This document shows positions 36,360 to 44,199 of a stretch of 64,000 nt of DNA, piece by piece; position 1 is the first letter of the stretch, and every line of letters starts with the position of its first letter. The DNA comes from Stappia sediminis. Lineage in GTDB: Bacteria; Pseudomonadota; Alphaproteobacteria; Rhizobiales; Stappiaceae. The stretch covers positions 372,001-436,000 of the forward strand of contig NZ_WUMV01000003.1 of assembly GCF_009826895.1 (NCBI RefSeq), written 5' to 3'. The translations under genes and the position numbers were made by a program. The notes beneath the pieces were generated by a model. The model saw nothing but the letters and a program-made list of their open reading frames with translations, made no database searches and had not been told where the DNA came from.

Positions 36360-38096
36360 ATGAAATCGCTGACCAGAAAATTTGTCGGTGCCCTTGCAAT
36401 CCTCGGAATTGCGCTTGCACCCTCCCCCGCTTTTACACAGTCGACGCCGATACTTTCCGGCCTCGATCGGTTTCATCCAGTTTTTGCGCAAAATGGCATG
36501 GTCGCCAGCCAGGAGGAAATCGCGACGAAAGTCGGTGTCGATATCCTGAAGGCAGGTGGCAATGCGGTGGATGCTGCCGTGGCCGTCGGCTTCGCGCTTG
36601 CGGTTACCCTGCCCCGGGCCGGCAATCTGGGCGGCGGCGGCTTCATGATCGTCCATATGGCGGATACGGCCGAGACGCTGGCGCTCGACTATCGCGAAAT
36701 GGCGCCCGCGGCTGCTTTTCGGGACATGTTCCTGGACAAGGAAGGCAATGCCGACAGCGAGAAGTCCCGATTTTCAGGTTTGGGCGTTGGCGTGCCCGGA
36801 ACGGTGATGGGATTATTCGAAGCCCACCGGCGGTTCGGCAGCGGGAAACTTTCGCTGGCTGAAGTGATTGGCCCGGCTATCGAACTCGCGCGAAACGGCT
36901 TTCCGGTTTCCGATGATCTTTCCGGCTCTCTCAAGCAGGTATTTCCGCAGCTTTCCAAGGATGAAGCCGCGCGCGGCGTTTTTTACAAGCCCGGCGGCTT
37001 TTATGAGCCTGGCGATATCCTGAAGCAGCCGGATCTTGCGAATACGCTGGAGAAGATCGCCCAAGAAGGGCCATCGGCGTTTTACGAGGGCGAAGTTGCC
37101 CGGCAAATTGCCGAGCGAGTCCAGGCCGGCGGAGGGATGATGACCGTCGAAGACCTGCAAAGTTACAAAACCGTCTGGCGCGAACCCGTTACCGGCACCT
37201 ATCGCAATTATGAGATCGCCTCCATGCCACCGCCTTCCTCGGGCGGCGTGCATATTGTCGAAATCCTGAACATGCTGCAGCCCTTCGATATTGCTTCCAG
37301 CGGCCATAACTCCGCCAAGACAATCCATGTCATGGCCGAAGCCATGACGCGTGCTTATGCGGACCGCTCCGAATATCTTGGCGATCCCGATTTCGTGGAC
37401 GTGCCGGTGAAGGGGTTGACCTCGCCCGATTATGCGGAAGCGAGGATGCGCGATTTCAACCCCGGGACCGCATCGGATTCCGCGCAAATAAAGCCTGGCG
37501 ATCCAACACCTTACGAAAGTAGCGAAACGACGCATTTTTCGGTGGTCGATGCCAAAGGCAACGCCGTTTCGAACACCTATACGCTCAATTTCTCCTACGG
37601 CGTGCGGATGATGGCACCTGGAACCGGGGTCCTGCTCAACAACGAGCTTGATGATTTTTCCGCAAAACCCGGCGTGCCGAACGCCTATGGGCTGATCGGC
37701 GGTGATGCGAATGCCGTCGAGGCGCGCAAGCGCCCCCTTTCTTCGATGAGCCCGACAATCGTTTTTCGCGATGGCAAGCCCTTCCTCGTGACGGGTTCGC
37801 CGGGCGGTAGCCGGATCATCACGACCGTTTTGCAGATCATCATGAATGTGATCGACCACGGAATGAATATTGCTGAAGCGACGGCGGCTCCCCGAATCCA
37901 TCACCAGTGGCTGCCCGACGAAATCCGTATCGAAGAAGGGATTTCGCCCGACACGATCGAGAAACTCCAGGAGATGGGCCACACGGTCGCGGTCAAGAAT
38001 GCAATGGGCTCCACGCAATCCATACTGATTGGGGAGGACTTTCTGCGCGGGGCCAGCGACCCGCGCAGGCAGGGATCGCTGGCCGCCGGATTTTGA
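36360..38096 (+). CDS. ggt: Gamma-glutamyltransferase, periplasmic
   Basis: 578 residues. Signal peptide about 1-28 (AILGIALAPSPAFTQS). Large-subunit motifs NAVDAAVAVGFALAVTLPRAG, GGGGFMIVHM and the autoprocessing Thr in SSETTHFSVVDAKGNAVSNT near residue 390, with the classic TTH. Small-subunit MSPTIVFRDGKPFLVTGSPGGS binds gamma-glutamyl. It degrades glutathione and other gamma-glutamyl compounds in the periplasm. Clearly a different subfamily from the GGT-like gene at 30575. Divergent from the cytochrome c gene. Confidence 0.95.
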   Translation: MKSLTRKFVGALAILGIALAPSPAFTQSTPILSGLDRFHPVFAQNGMVASQEEIATKVGVDILKAGGNAVDAAVAVGFALAVTLPRAGNLGGGGFMIVHMADTAETLALDYREMAPAAAFRDMFLDKEGNADSEKSRFSGLGVGVPGTVMGLFEAHRRFGSGKLSLAEVIGPAIELARNGFPVSDDLSGSLKQVFPQLSKDEAARGVFYKPGGFYEPGDILKQPDLANTLEKIAQEGPSAFYEGEVARQIAERVQAGGGMMTVEDLQSYKTVWREPVTGTYRNYEIASMPPPSSGGVHIVEILNMLQPFDIASSGHNSAKTIHVMAEAMTRAYADRSEYLGDPDFVDVPVKGLTSPDYAEARMRDFNPGTASDSAQIKPGDPTPYESSETTHFSVVDAKGNAVSNTYTLNFSYGVRMMAPGTGVLLNNELDDFSAKPGVPNAYGLIGGDANAVEARKRPLSSMSPTIVFRDGKPFLVTGSPGGSRIITTVLQIIMNVIDHGMNIAEATAAPRIHHQWLPDEIRIEEGISPDTIEKLQEMGHTVAVKNAMGSTQSILIGEDFLRGASDPRRQGSLAAGF

Positions 38097-38109
38097 GATG
38101 GTGACCTGG

Positions 38110-38219
38110 AGCATATCCCGCCAAATCTGAATCGGATTTGGCGGGATAAGCCTCAACATATTGATCCTGTGCCGATTTCTTGTCGATTGGATGATATCTC
38201 CCAATCGGAAAGCGCTCTA
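38110..38219. repeat. RIME-like double-hairpin repeat, second copy (diverged)
   Basis: First hairpin has perfect 14-bp arms, TATCCCGCCAAATC (38114-38127) and GATTTGGCGGGATA (38135-38148). Second hairpin: CGATTGG (38184-38190) with CCAATCG (38201-38207). The ends GAGCATATCC and GCGCTCTAA resemble those of the repeat at 21371-21475, and the two-hairpin layout is the same, but the sequences are mostly different. It lies between convergent ggt and the aminotransferase gene, so may end both transcripts. Confidence 0.68.
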
Positions 38220-38223
38220 ACTC

Positions 38224-39405
38224 TCAAAGTGTCCGCATGGCGTCCGCCAAACGGTCGATCTCTTCATCCGTCGTGAGGTAGCTGACGGATGCACGCGCGA
38301 CCTCCGAAAATCCGCGCTCGGCCATTTCCACAGGGCAGTATGCAGCGGCGATCGAGGCGACGTTTATGTTTTTGCGCGCGAGCCTTTTGCGCAGTTCGGT
38401 GGCCGACAGTCTGCTCACCGAAAAGCTCACGAGGCCCGATTTCTCGCCTCCGAGGTCGAGCAGAGTAACGCCGGCGATCTGCGATAGTTCGGTCCGAAGC
38501 TTCTCCGATTTCGCTTTGATCCTGCTGCGTATGTCGGCAATGCCGATTTCGAGTGCCTGGCGGATAGCTTCGCCAAGGCCGATCTGCAGGGCGACGGGTT
38601 TTTCGGAGGTCTCGAAACGCCTTGCATCCTCCCGGAGCTTAGGCCCGCCTTCCTCCCACGGTGCCGAAAAAACGTCAGTGGTAACCGGATCCAGCGTGTC
38701 GAGAAAAGATTTGCGGATATAGAGGATCGCGGTTCCGCGCGGACCGCGGAGAAACTTGCGCCCGGTCCCCTTCAGGATATCGCAACCGATCGCGCCCACG
38801 TCGGCCTCAATCTGTCCGAGCGCTTGCCCGGCATCAACGAAATAGGGAACGCCGGCAGCGCGGGTTACCTCACCGATTTCGGCAACTGGATTGATCAAAC
38901 CGCCGTTTGCGGGAAGCCAGGTCAGGGCGACCAGCTTAACCCGGTCATCAATCATCGTCGCCAACGCTTCAGGCGAGACGGTGCCGTCCTCACGGCATGG
39001 GACGTATTCCACGTTGGCGCCGGCTTTCTCGGCGGCACGCTTCATCATGGAAAGGTTGCCTCCCCATTCGTGCCGCGATGTCAGCAACCGGTCTCCGGGC
39101 TTCAGGTGTGGCAGTGCCGCAAACGCGGCGCCCCATCCTTGCGAACCGCTGCCGGTGAGCGCTATTTCCTGGGGCAATGCGTTCAAAAGCTGTGCTGCCG
39201 CATCCCGGGCCGCCTCTATATCCGCGGTCGCCAGATCACCGGCTTCGCTCGGGCCGATCGCGGCTTCCCGCTGCAGGTGGTCGACAATCTTTCCAAGAAC
39301 CCGCTTGGAAGGCAGCGAGCACTTCGAATGATTGAAATGGCTTACATTTTCGACGCCGGGCGTATCCGCTCGCAATCGTTCGATATCGTCGTCGGTCAAG
39401 GCCAT
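38224..39405 (-). CDS. Class V aminotransferase (PLP enzyme, cysteine desulfurase/epimerase-like)
   Basis: 393 residues. PLP contacts: TGSGSQGWGAAFAAL near residue 83, PYFVDAGQALGQIEADV near 187 (cofactor Asp), and Schiff-base Lys in GTGRKFLRGPRG near 216. The sequence resembles aminotransferases of the isopenicillin N epimerase-like branch rather than IscS (no active-site Cys loop is evident). Four bases separate it from ridA upstream. RidA removes reactive enamine/imine products of PLP enzymes, which fits this pairing well. Substrate unknown. Confidence 0.85.
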   Translation of the reverse strand: MALTDDDIERLRADTPGVENVSHFNHSKCSLPSKRVLGKIVDHLQREAAIGPSEAGDLATADIEAARDAAAQLLNALPQEIALTGSGSQGWGAAFAALPHLKPGDRLLTSRHEWGGNLSMMKRAAEKAGANVEYVPCREDGTVSPEALATMIDDRVKLVALTWLPANGGLINPVAEIGEVTRAAGVPYFVDAGQALGQIEADVGAIGCDILKGTGRKFLRGPRGTAILYIRKSFLDTLDPVTTDVFSAPWEEGGPKLREDARRFETSEKPVALQIGLGEAIRQALEIGIADIRSRIKAKSEKLRTELSQIAGVTLLDLGGEKSGLVSFSVSRLSATELRKRLARKNINVASIAAAYCPVEMAERGFSEVARASVSYLTTDEEIDRLADAMRTL

Positions 39406-39409
39406 TTTC

Positions 39410-39880
39410 TTAGTTCCTGATAGCTACGATCGCGTCGATTTCCACCGCAACACCGCGCGGAAGCGATGCCACGGAAACGGTGGTTCGTGCGTGGCGGCCG
39501 CGTTCGCCGAATACGTCGACCATCAGATCGGAAGCGCCGTTCAGGATTTGCGGCTGAGCCGTAAAATCCGGTGTGGAATTGATGAAGCCACCGAGGCGAA
39601 GGATCCGCTCGACGCGTTCGATATCTCCGTCGACGGCCGCATCGATGTGAGCGATCACGTTCAGGGCTGAAAGTTCTGCGGCCTTGCGGCCTTCATCGGG
39701 CGAAACGTTTTCACCCAGCTTGCCGATGAATTTTGCCTCACCTTCATCCTGGCAGATCTGGCCGGAGATCAGCAGAAGGCCTCCATGACGAGTGGTCGGC
39801 ACGTAATTGGCGGCCGGTGCCGAAGCCGAGAGGAGGCGATGGCCCAGGGATTCGAGCCGGGCGGCAATGGAACTTGGCAT
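39410..39880 (-). CDS. RidA-family enamine/imine deaminase
   Basis: 156 residues of the RidA/YjgF fold: PTTRHGGLLLISGQICQDEG, SALNVIAHIDAAVDGDIERVERIL and MVDVFGERGRHARTTVSVASLPRGVAVEIDA. The C-terminal RTTVSVASLPRG carries the Arg usually needed for imine binding. Cytosolic. It precedes the class V aminotransferase by four bases and follows a LysR gene, with a strong palindrome between, so it forms a small regulated operon. Confidence 0.92.
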   Translation of the reverse strand: MPSSIAARLESLGHRLLSASAPAANYVPTTRHGGLLLISGQICQDEGEAKFIGKLGENVSPDEGRKAAELSALNVIAHIDAAVDGDIERVERILRLGGFINSTPDFTAQPQILNGASDLMVDVFGERGRHARTTVSVASLPRGVAVEIDAIVAIRN

Positions 39881-39947
39881 GGTCTTTCTCCAGGGAAACT
39901 CGGAGAGACCATATGGAAATTCATTTCATGCGACGAACGCGAAGTTT

Positions 39948-40865
39948 TCACGCAACGAATGAATCGAATTCATTCGTTGCGTTTCCAGCTTCCTTGAAAA
40001 TCCATTCGGCGAATGCGGCGGTTTCGGGCGTCGGTTCGCCGTTCGTTACGATCCAGTGTCCGATCTTCCCGCCAAAAGTCATGTCTGGAAAGGGCTCGAC
40101 AAGCCTGCCTTTTCGGATCCGATCGCCAATTAGCCAGCGTCGCCCCATTGCGACGCCAAGCCCGTCTTCCGCCGCCTGAAGAACGATGTTGTAGTCGTGA
40201 AGAAATCGCCTCTTTGCGCCGGTGAGATCAATTCCGGCGACCTCGCACCACGACGGCCATTCGAACGGCGTTTCGGAATGAGAGAGGAGCAGGGTGCAAT
40301 CACCCAGGTGCTCGGGGGTCGGAGGGCTGCCGATAGCCGTTAGATAGGCCGGGCTGCATACCGGTGTGATTGTCTCCGCAGCGAGCAGCCGTGCATCAAG
40401 TCCTGTCCAGTCGCCTTGGCCGTATCGTATGGCGATATCGGCGTCTCCATGCTCCAGACGAGCAAAATCGACGGACGGGAGCAGCAAGACTTCGACCGCC
40501 GGGTGGAGGGCGCTGAACGCATGCAGACGCGGGACGAGCCAGTTGGTGGCAAAGGAGGACAGCAGTGCGACGCGGAGGGACTTGCGTGGCATGGCTGCGC
40601 GAGCGCGCGCTGTCGCAGCATCGATGTCGTCGAAAGCGGCCTTCAGCGAAGCGGCATAAGCGGTGCCGGCTTCGGTCAGGCTGAGCGCGCGCGTGTGGCG
40701 TTTGAACAGGGCTTCGCCGAGCTCGGTTTCGAGCCCGCGGACCTGATGGCTCACGGCGCTGGGGGTTACGGCCAGTTCGCGTGCCGCCAGCTTGAAACTC
40801 AAGTGCCGCGCGGCGGCCTCGAAGGCCCGCAAACTTTTGAGCGATGGAAGATTACGGCGTGTCAT
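39948..40865 (-). CDS. LysR-family transcriptional regulator (GcvA-like)
   Basis: 305 residues. Winged helix at residues about 5-65: LKSLRAFEAAARHLSFKLAA, RELAVTPSAVSHQVRGLETE. Effector domain follows, with VALLSSFATNWLVPRLHAF. It most resembles GcvA/AmpR-like members. Start at 40865; upstream codons are not conserved. The last codons lie inside the palindrome 39951-39981, which is placed to control the ridA-aminotransferase operon downstream on the same strand. Confidence 0.92.
   Translation of the reverse strand: MTRRNLPSLKSLRAFEAAARHLSFKLAARELAVTPSAVSHQVRGLETELGEALFKRHTRALSLTEAGTAYAASLKAAFDDIDAATARARAAMPRKSLRVALLSSFATNWLVPRLHAFSALHPAVEVLLLPSVDFARLEHGDADIAIRYGQGDWTGLDARLLAAETITPVCSPAYLTAIGSPPTPEHLGDCTLLLSHSETPFEWPSWCEVAGIDLTGAKRRFLHDYNIVLQAAEDGLGVAMGRRWLIGDRIRKGRLVEPFPDMTFGGKIGHWIVTNGEPTPETAAFAEWIFKEAGNATNEFDSFVA
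39951..39981. promoter_or_regulatory. Long perfect palindrome upstream of ridA
   Basis: Arms CGCAACGAATGAAT (39951-39964) and ATTCATTCGTTGCG (39968-39981) pair perfectly around CGA. A further related half-site, ATTCATTTCATGCG, lies at 39919-39932 (11 of 14 match). The site is about 70-100 bases upstream of the ridA start and covers the end of the LysR reading frame. No T-run follows on either strand, so an operator is more likely than a terminator. Confidence 0.6.
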
Positions 40866-40940
40866 GCCGCAATATCGGCGGAGTTTATCGGGGCGGCAAG
40901 GACGAACGGCCATTGCATGGCCGTTCGTCCATTTCATTCC

Positions 40941-41621
40941 TCACCCGGCCTTCGGCGGCTCGACGAACCTCAAGCCGCCTGTCTTGATCCAGACTTTCGC
41001 GCCTTCCGGTCCGGCTTTCGCAGCGGCTTTGGCGCCGATGGGCACCCGGAGCCAGGAATGGCGGCGGAAGGTTTCTCCGCTTTCCTCAAAGCCGCCGCCG
41101 AGCACGAAGAGTTCCGCGCCCCCATCCGCCTCGACGGTGACATCCGCGCCCGGCTGCCAATGTTCCAGCCTTACGTCTTCACGGGCATCCTTGAAGAGGG
41201 GCGTAACCGAGACGCCGGTCCGCGCAGGATCGACAACGGAGCCGATCTTGTTCATGTCGATGCGGATGTGCGTGCGGTCTTGCGGGTCGAACTGCCAGAG
41301 CTTCACCATGATCGTGCAGCCCGGCTCGGAGCCTGGCGTATGTTTCGACTGAGGAGGGTTGCGAACATAGGAGCCGGCGGGAAAGTCCCCATGCTCATCC
41401 TGGAAAACTCCGTCCAGGACAATGAACTCTTCCCCGCCCGTGTGAACGTGGGCGGAGAATTTGCTGTTCGGGTCGTAACGCACGATCGTCGTTGCACGGG
41501 CGACCTCGTCGCCGATGCGGTCGAGCATGCGCCGGGAAACGCCCTTGATAGGCGAATCCTGCCATTTTATCTCGTCGGCGTGCATCGAGACGCGTTTCGA
41601 GAAATCGGCATTGAGTTCCAT
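40941..41621 (-). CDS. ChrR-like double-cupin protein without partner sigma factor
   Basis: 226 residues with two cupin units. The first has FSAHVHTGGEEFIVLDGVFQDEHGDFPAGSYVRNPP, the second LEHWQPGADVTVEADGGAELFVLGGGFEE. This is the anti-ECF-sigma ChrR cupin family. The N-terminal zinc anti-sigma domain of true ChrR is missing, and no ECF sigma gene is near, so it is likely a stand-alone metal-binding cupin. It lies 30 bases downstream of the GST gene and may share its transcript. Confidence 0.82.
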   Translation of the reverse strand: MELNADFSKRVSMHADEIKWQDSPIKGVSRRMLDRIGDEVARATTIVRYDPNSKFSAHVHTGGEEFIVLDGVFQDEHGDFPAGSYVRNPPQSKHTPGSEPGCTIMVKLWQFDPQDRTHIRIDMNKIGSVVDPARTGVSVTPLFKDAREDVRLEHWQPGADVTVEADGGAELFVLGGGFEESGETFRRHSWLRVPIGAKAAAKAGPEGAKVWIKTGGLRFVEPPKAG

Positions 41622-41651
41622 GGCGATTCTTTCCCTCTGCCTGATATGGCC

Positions 41652-42278
41652 CTATGCGGCGACGCTTGCGCTCGGGCGCGAGAAGACCTTCTGCTTCCAA
41701 GCGTTGAGATGCGTCAGTTCGGCGGGCGTTTCAACTTTGACGAAATCACAAAATGCGAAGCCCGCCATTCCGGTGATGTCGGCGATGCTGAATTCATTGC
41801 CGGCGAGAAAGGCGTTGTTCGCAAGATAGTCGTCCATCGCCTTCATGGTCTTGAGCACGACCGTCTTCTGGTATTCGCCCCATTCCTTGTTCTTGTGGGC
41901 GTAGTTCTGCGGACCGAGGCCGTCCGTCGCATGGTGGAAATAATGGGAAATCGCTTCCAGAAGCCCGGTTTCGATCTTGCGCTGACGCATATGGATGTAA
42001 GCGCGTTCCTTGGCGTTCTTGCCCGTCAAGGTCGGTTCGCCCGCGGAATGATCGAGGTACTCGGTAATAGCGCTGCTTTCGGAAATCTGCGTGCCGTCGT
42101 CCAGCTCCAGGACAGGCACGACGCCGGACGGGTTCTTCGCCAGGAACTCGGGCGTGCGATGTTCGCCGCCGAGTACGTCGACGTGAACGAACTCGACCTC
42201 ATCGAACAGACCCTTTTCGTGCAGCGCGATACGAACGCGTGCCGGATTCGCAAAACCCTTGAACTCGTAGACTTTCAT
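41652..42278 (-). CDS. Glutathione S-transferase
   Basis: 208 residues. Thioredoxin-fold N-terminal domain (ARVRIALHEKGLFDEVEFVH, NPSGVVPVLELDDGTQISESSAITEYLD) with the cis-Pro and Glu-Ser pair for glutathione binding, and a helical C-terminal domain (GNEFSIADITGMAGFAF). Start at 42278 (MKVYEFKG) with AGAAGAAAA upstream. Divergent from a TetR gene; the dyads at 42386-42453 suggest repression by it. Cupin gene downstream. Confidence 0.93.
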   Translation of the reverse strand: MKVYEFKGFANPARVRIALHEKGLFDEVEFVHVDVLGGEHRTPEFLAKNPSGVVPVLELDDGTQISESSAITEYLDHSAGEPTLTGKNAKERAYIHMRQRKIETGLLEAISHYFHHATDGLGPQNYAHKNKEWGEYQKTVVLKTMKAMDDYLANNAFLAGNEFSIADITGMAGFAFCDFVKVETPAELTHLNAWKQKVFSRPSASVAA

Positions 42279-42385
42279 TTTCTTCTCCGTCCGTGACGTT
42301 CCCGATTTGAACAGCGAGCGCAGCCATCTTGGTGTCATTGGCTAACCTCCTGTAAGAATTAGAGAAAATACTATTTTGATTTTCT

Positions 42386-42403
42386 CTACCTATCGATAGG
42401 TAG
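42386..42403. promoter_or_regulatory. TetR operator, site 1
   Basis: CTACCTATCGATAGGTAG is a perfect 18-bp palindrome in the 183-base gap between the GST and TetR start codons. It resembles TACCTATC-type operators of TetR-family repressors of detoxification genes. Confidence 0.75.
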
Positions 42404-42433
42404 ATACAATGCGCAAACACAGGGTCTTGTCAA

Positions 42434-42453
42434 TACCTATCAGGTGATAGATA
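42434..42453. promoter_or_regulatory. TetR operator, site 2
   Basis: TACCTATC (42434-42441) and GATAGATA (42446-42453) repeat the half-sites of site 1 with one mismatch and a 4-base gap. It lies directly in front of the tetR ATG at 42462, which predicts autoregulation. Confidence 0.6.
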
Positions 42454-42461
42454 CCTTAGGC

Positions 42462-43061
42462 ATGAGCGTGTCTGACTATTCCGGCCGGGCGGCGGAAATC
42501 CTGGATGTAGCCGAAGCGCGAATGCGTGAGGGCGGTTTCGAAGCGGTCAGTTTCCGCGATATTGCGGCTGCGATCGGGATCAAGAGTGCCAGTGTGCATT
42601 ACCACTTCCCGCATAAGACCGATCTCGGTCATGCGGTGATCGAACGGTATCAGGCGCGTTTTGCCGAGCAGCTGGGCGCTCCTGACGACCCCGGCGAGAG
42701 TGTGGCCGAAAGGATCTCCCGCCTTTGCGGCGGCTATCACGATGCAACCTTGAAGGAAGGCAAGGTCTGCCTTGCCTGTGTGCTGGGGGGCGAGGCGCTC
42801 GACCTGCCGAAGGCGCTCGCGGACCGGATTTCGGTTTATTTCAGCTGGCTGATCGACTGGACGGAAAAAGCCATGACGCCCGGCGGCTCCGACCGACCGG
42901 TTGCAGACCTGAAGGCGGGGCAGGTGATTGCCAGCTTGCAGGGGGCGATGATCCTCGCGATTGCCACAAAACGACCGGAGCTTTTCCTGGAAACCGAATC
43001 CTGGCTCATGCGCACGGTAGGCGGTTCCGGACCTGCCGCTCCGCGCATGAGAAGCCTTTGA
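42462..43061 (+). CDS. TetR/AcrR-family repressor (TetR_C_33-like)
   Basis: 199 residues from ATG at 42462 (a GTG six codons earlier lies inside operator site 2). Helix-turn-helix at about 25-50: SFRDIAAAIGIKSASVHYHF followed by HKTDLGHAVIERYQ. The ligand domain has two cysteines in KVCLACVLGGEA. Likely represses itself and the divergent GST. The operator sequences are unusually clear. Inducer unknown. Confidence 0.92.
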   Translation: MSVSDYSGRAAEILDVAEARMREGGFEAVSFRDIAAAIGIKSASVHYHFPHKTDLGHAVIERYQARFAEQLGAPDDPGESVAERISRLCGGYHDATLKEGKVCLACVLGGEALDLPKALADRISVYFSWLIDWTEKAMTPGGSDRPVADLKAGQVIASLQGAMILAIATKRPELFLETESWLMRTVGGSGPAAPRMRSL

Positions 43062-43201
43062 AACCTCGCCCTGGTTTCCGGCAAGCGCGTTACCAGGCGG
43101 ATACCTGAATCTCGAATATCTATTTGAAACCAAGTTTACATCGTAAAGCTCATTGCCTAGCTCTCCGGCGGAACTACCCCTCGATTATTGGGAGAGCGAC
43201 G

Positions 43202-43576
43202 ATGAGCAATGACTATTCGCAAGTCCTGGAGGTTCTGGAAACCTATCTGGATGCCCTGCACCACACTGACGAAAAGCGTATCGCGGATGTTTTTCACGAA
43301 AGCGCGCTATATGCCATGTCGACCGATACAGGCGGCGTTATGACCCGCACGATGGATGAATACATTCCGGTCATCGCGAAGCGCGAGTCTCCGGCCAGCC
43401 GGGGCGAAGAAAAAGTCGCCACGATCCATTCGATCGAGTTCGGCGGCCCGAATACCGCATTCGCCCGCGTCAGTGGCGTGCTTGGTTCGACCGGCTATGT
43501 GGATCTGATTACGTTGATGAAAATCGACGGCAAGTGGCGCTTCTTGACGAAGATATTCCACACCGTCCCGGCTTGA
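43202..43576 (+). CDS. NTF2-like (SnoaL/lumazine-binding type) small protein
   Basis: 124 residues. Conserved cone-fold features: VLEVLETYLDALHHTDEKRI, ADVFHESALYAMSTDTGG, SIEFGGPNTAFARVSGVLG and GKWRFLTKIFHTVPA. These proteins bind small ligands or catalyse isomerisations; no catalytic set is recognisable here. GGGAGAG ribosome site before 43202; upstream in-frame ATG (43124) is unlikely. It lies between the TetR and HxlR genes and may belong to either stress response. Confidence 0.8.
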   Translation: MSNDYSQVLEVLETYLDALHHTDEKRIADVFHESALYAMSTDTGGVMTRTMDEYIPVIAKRESPASRGEEKVATIHSIEFGGPNTAFARVSGVLGSTGYVDLITLMKIDGKWRFLTKIFHTVPA

Positions 43577-43622
43577 AGCGGCGCGGCGTGGTTCAGGTGC
43601 CGGCTTGCGGGCCGGCATCTCG

Positions 43623-44000
43623 TTATTCGGCCGCCTCGGATTGAACTTTCGGCATCCGCCCTTCGTGCTTCAGTTTGTATCCGACGTTGACGATTGCCTC
43701 TATGGCGGGGATCAGCTCGCCGCCCAGTTCAGTGAGCGAATATTCCACCGAAGGCGGTGAAGTCGGCTTTACCTGCCGCGAAATAACGCCGCGCTCCTCG
43801 AGTTCCCGAAGGCGCTGGGTCAGGACCTTAGGCGAAATCGGGGGAATATCGATCTTGAGTTCGCTGAAGCGCCTCGGTCCCGCGCGCAGACTCCAGATCA
43901 CGTTCGTGGTCCAGGCTCCGCCGATAATCGTCATGCACTCCGTTAGCGCACATTCCTGCGGCGGCTTCGGACTACGGTTCTTGCGGATCTTGAGCGACAT
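43623..44000 (-). CDS. HxlR-family transcriptional regulator
   Basis: 125 residues, MarR-like winged helix: CALTECMTIIGGAWTTNVIW, LRAGPRRFSELKIDIPPISP, KVLTQRLRELEERGVISRQV. Two N-terminal Cys residues (CALTEC) could act as a redox or electrophile switch, as in YodB/HypR homologues. Divergent from the GST at 44200 over 199 bases, with an inverted repeat at 44097-44122, so it likely controls that GST. Confidence 0.92.
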   Translation of the reverse strand: MSLKIRKNRSPKPPQECALTECMTIIGGAWTTNVIWSLRAGPRRFSELKIDIPPISPKVLTQRLRELEERGVISRQVKPTSPPSVEYSLTELGGELIPAIEAIVNVGYKLKHEGRMPKVQSEAAE

Positions 44001-44096
44001 TTTGGCTTTCCTTGCAGCCTGCGGACGCCGGCTTTCGAGTTACCTGCCGGAAACAGGAATCATGAATATCAGCCGCGTCTCGAGTTTACAATAGTT

Positions 44097-44122
44097 ACTT
44101 GATATCCATAAGTGTATCAGGT
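44097..44122. promoter_or_regulatory. Candidate HxlR operator
   Basis: ACTTGATA (44097-44104) and TATCAGGT (44115-44122) form an inverted pair with one mismatch over a 10-base gap, midway between the divergent HxlR and GST starts. Confidence 0.35.
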
Positions 44123-44199
44123 GCCGCAGGTATGGCTTGGCGATACATGCCGCGCCTCCTCCAATCCGGCGCCAACCGAAATCGCAGAAGAGCTTTCAC

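Noticed and set aside
40416-42296. Very long plus-strand open frame (over 600 codons) antisense to LysR, cupin and GST genes
   Set aside because: It is a by-product of GC-rich codon use on the opposite strand; it has no ribosome site or domain and covers three well-supported genes.
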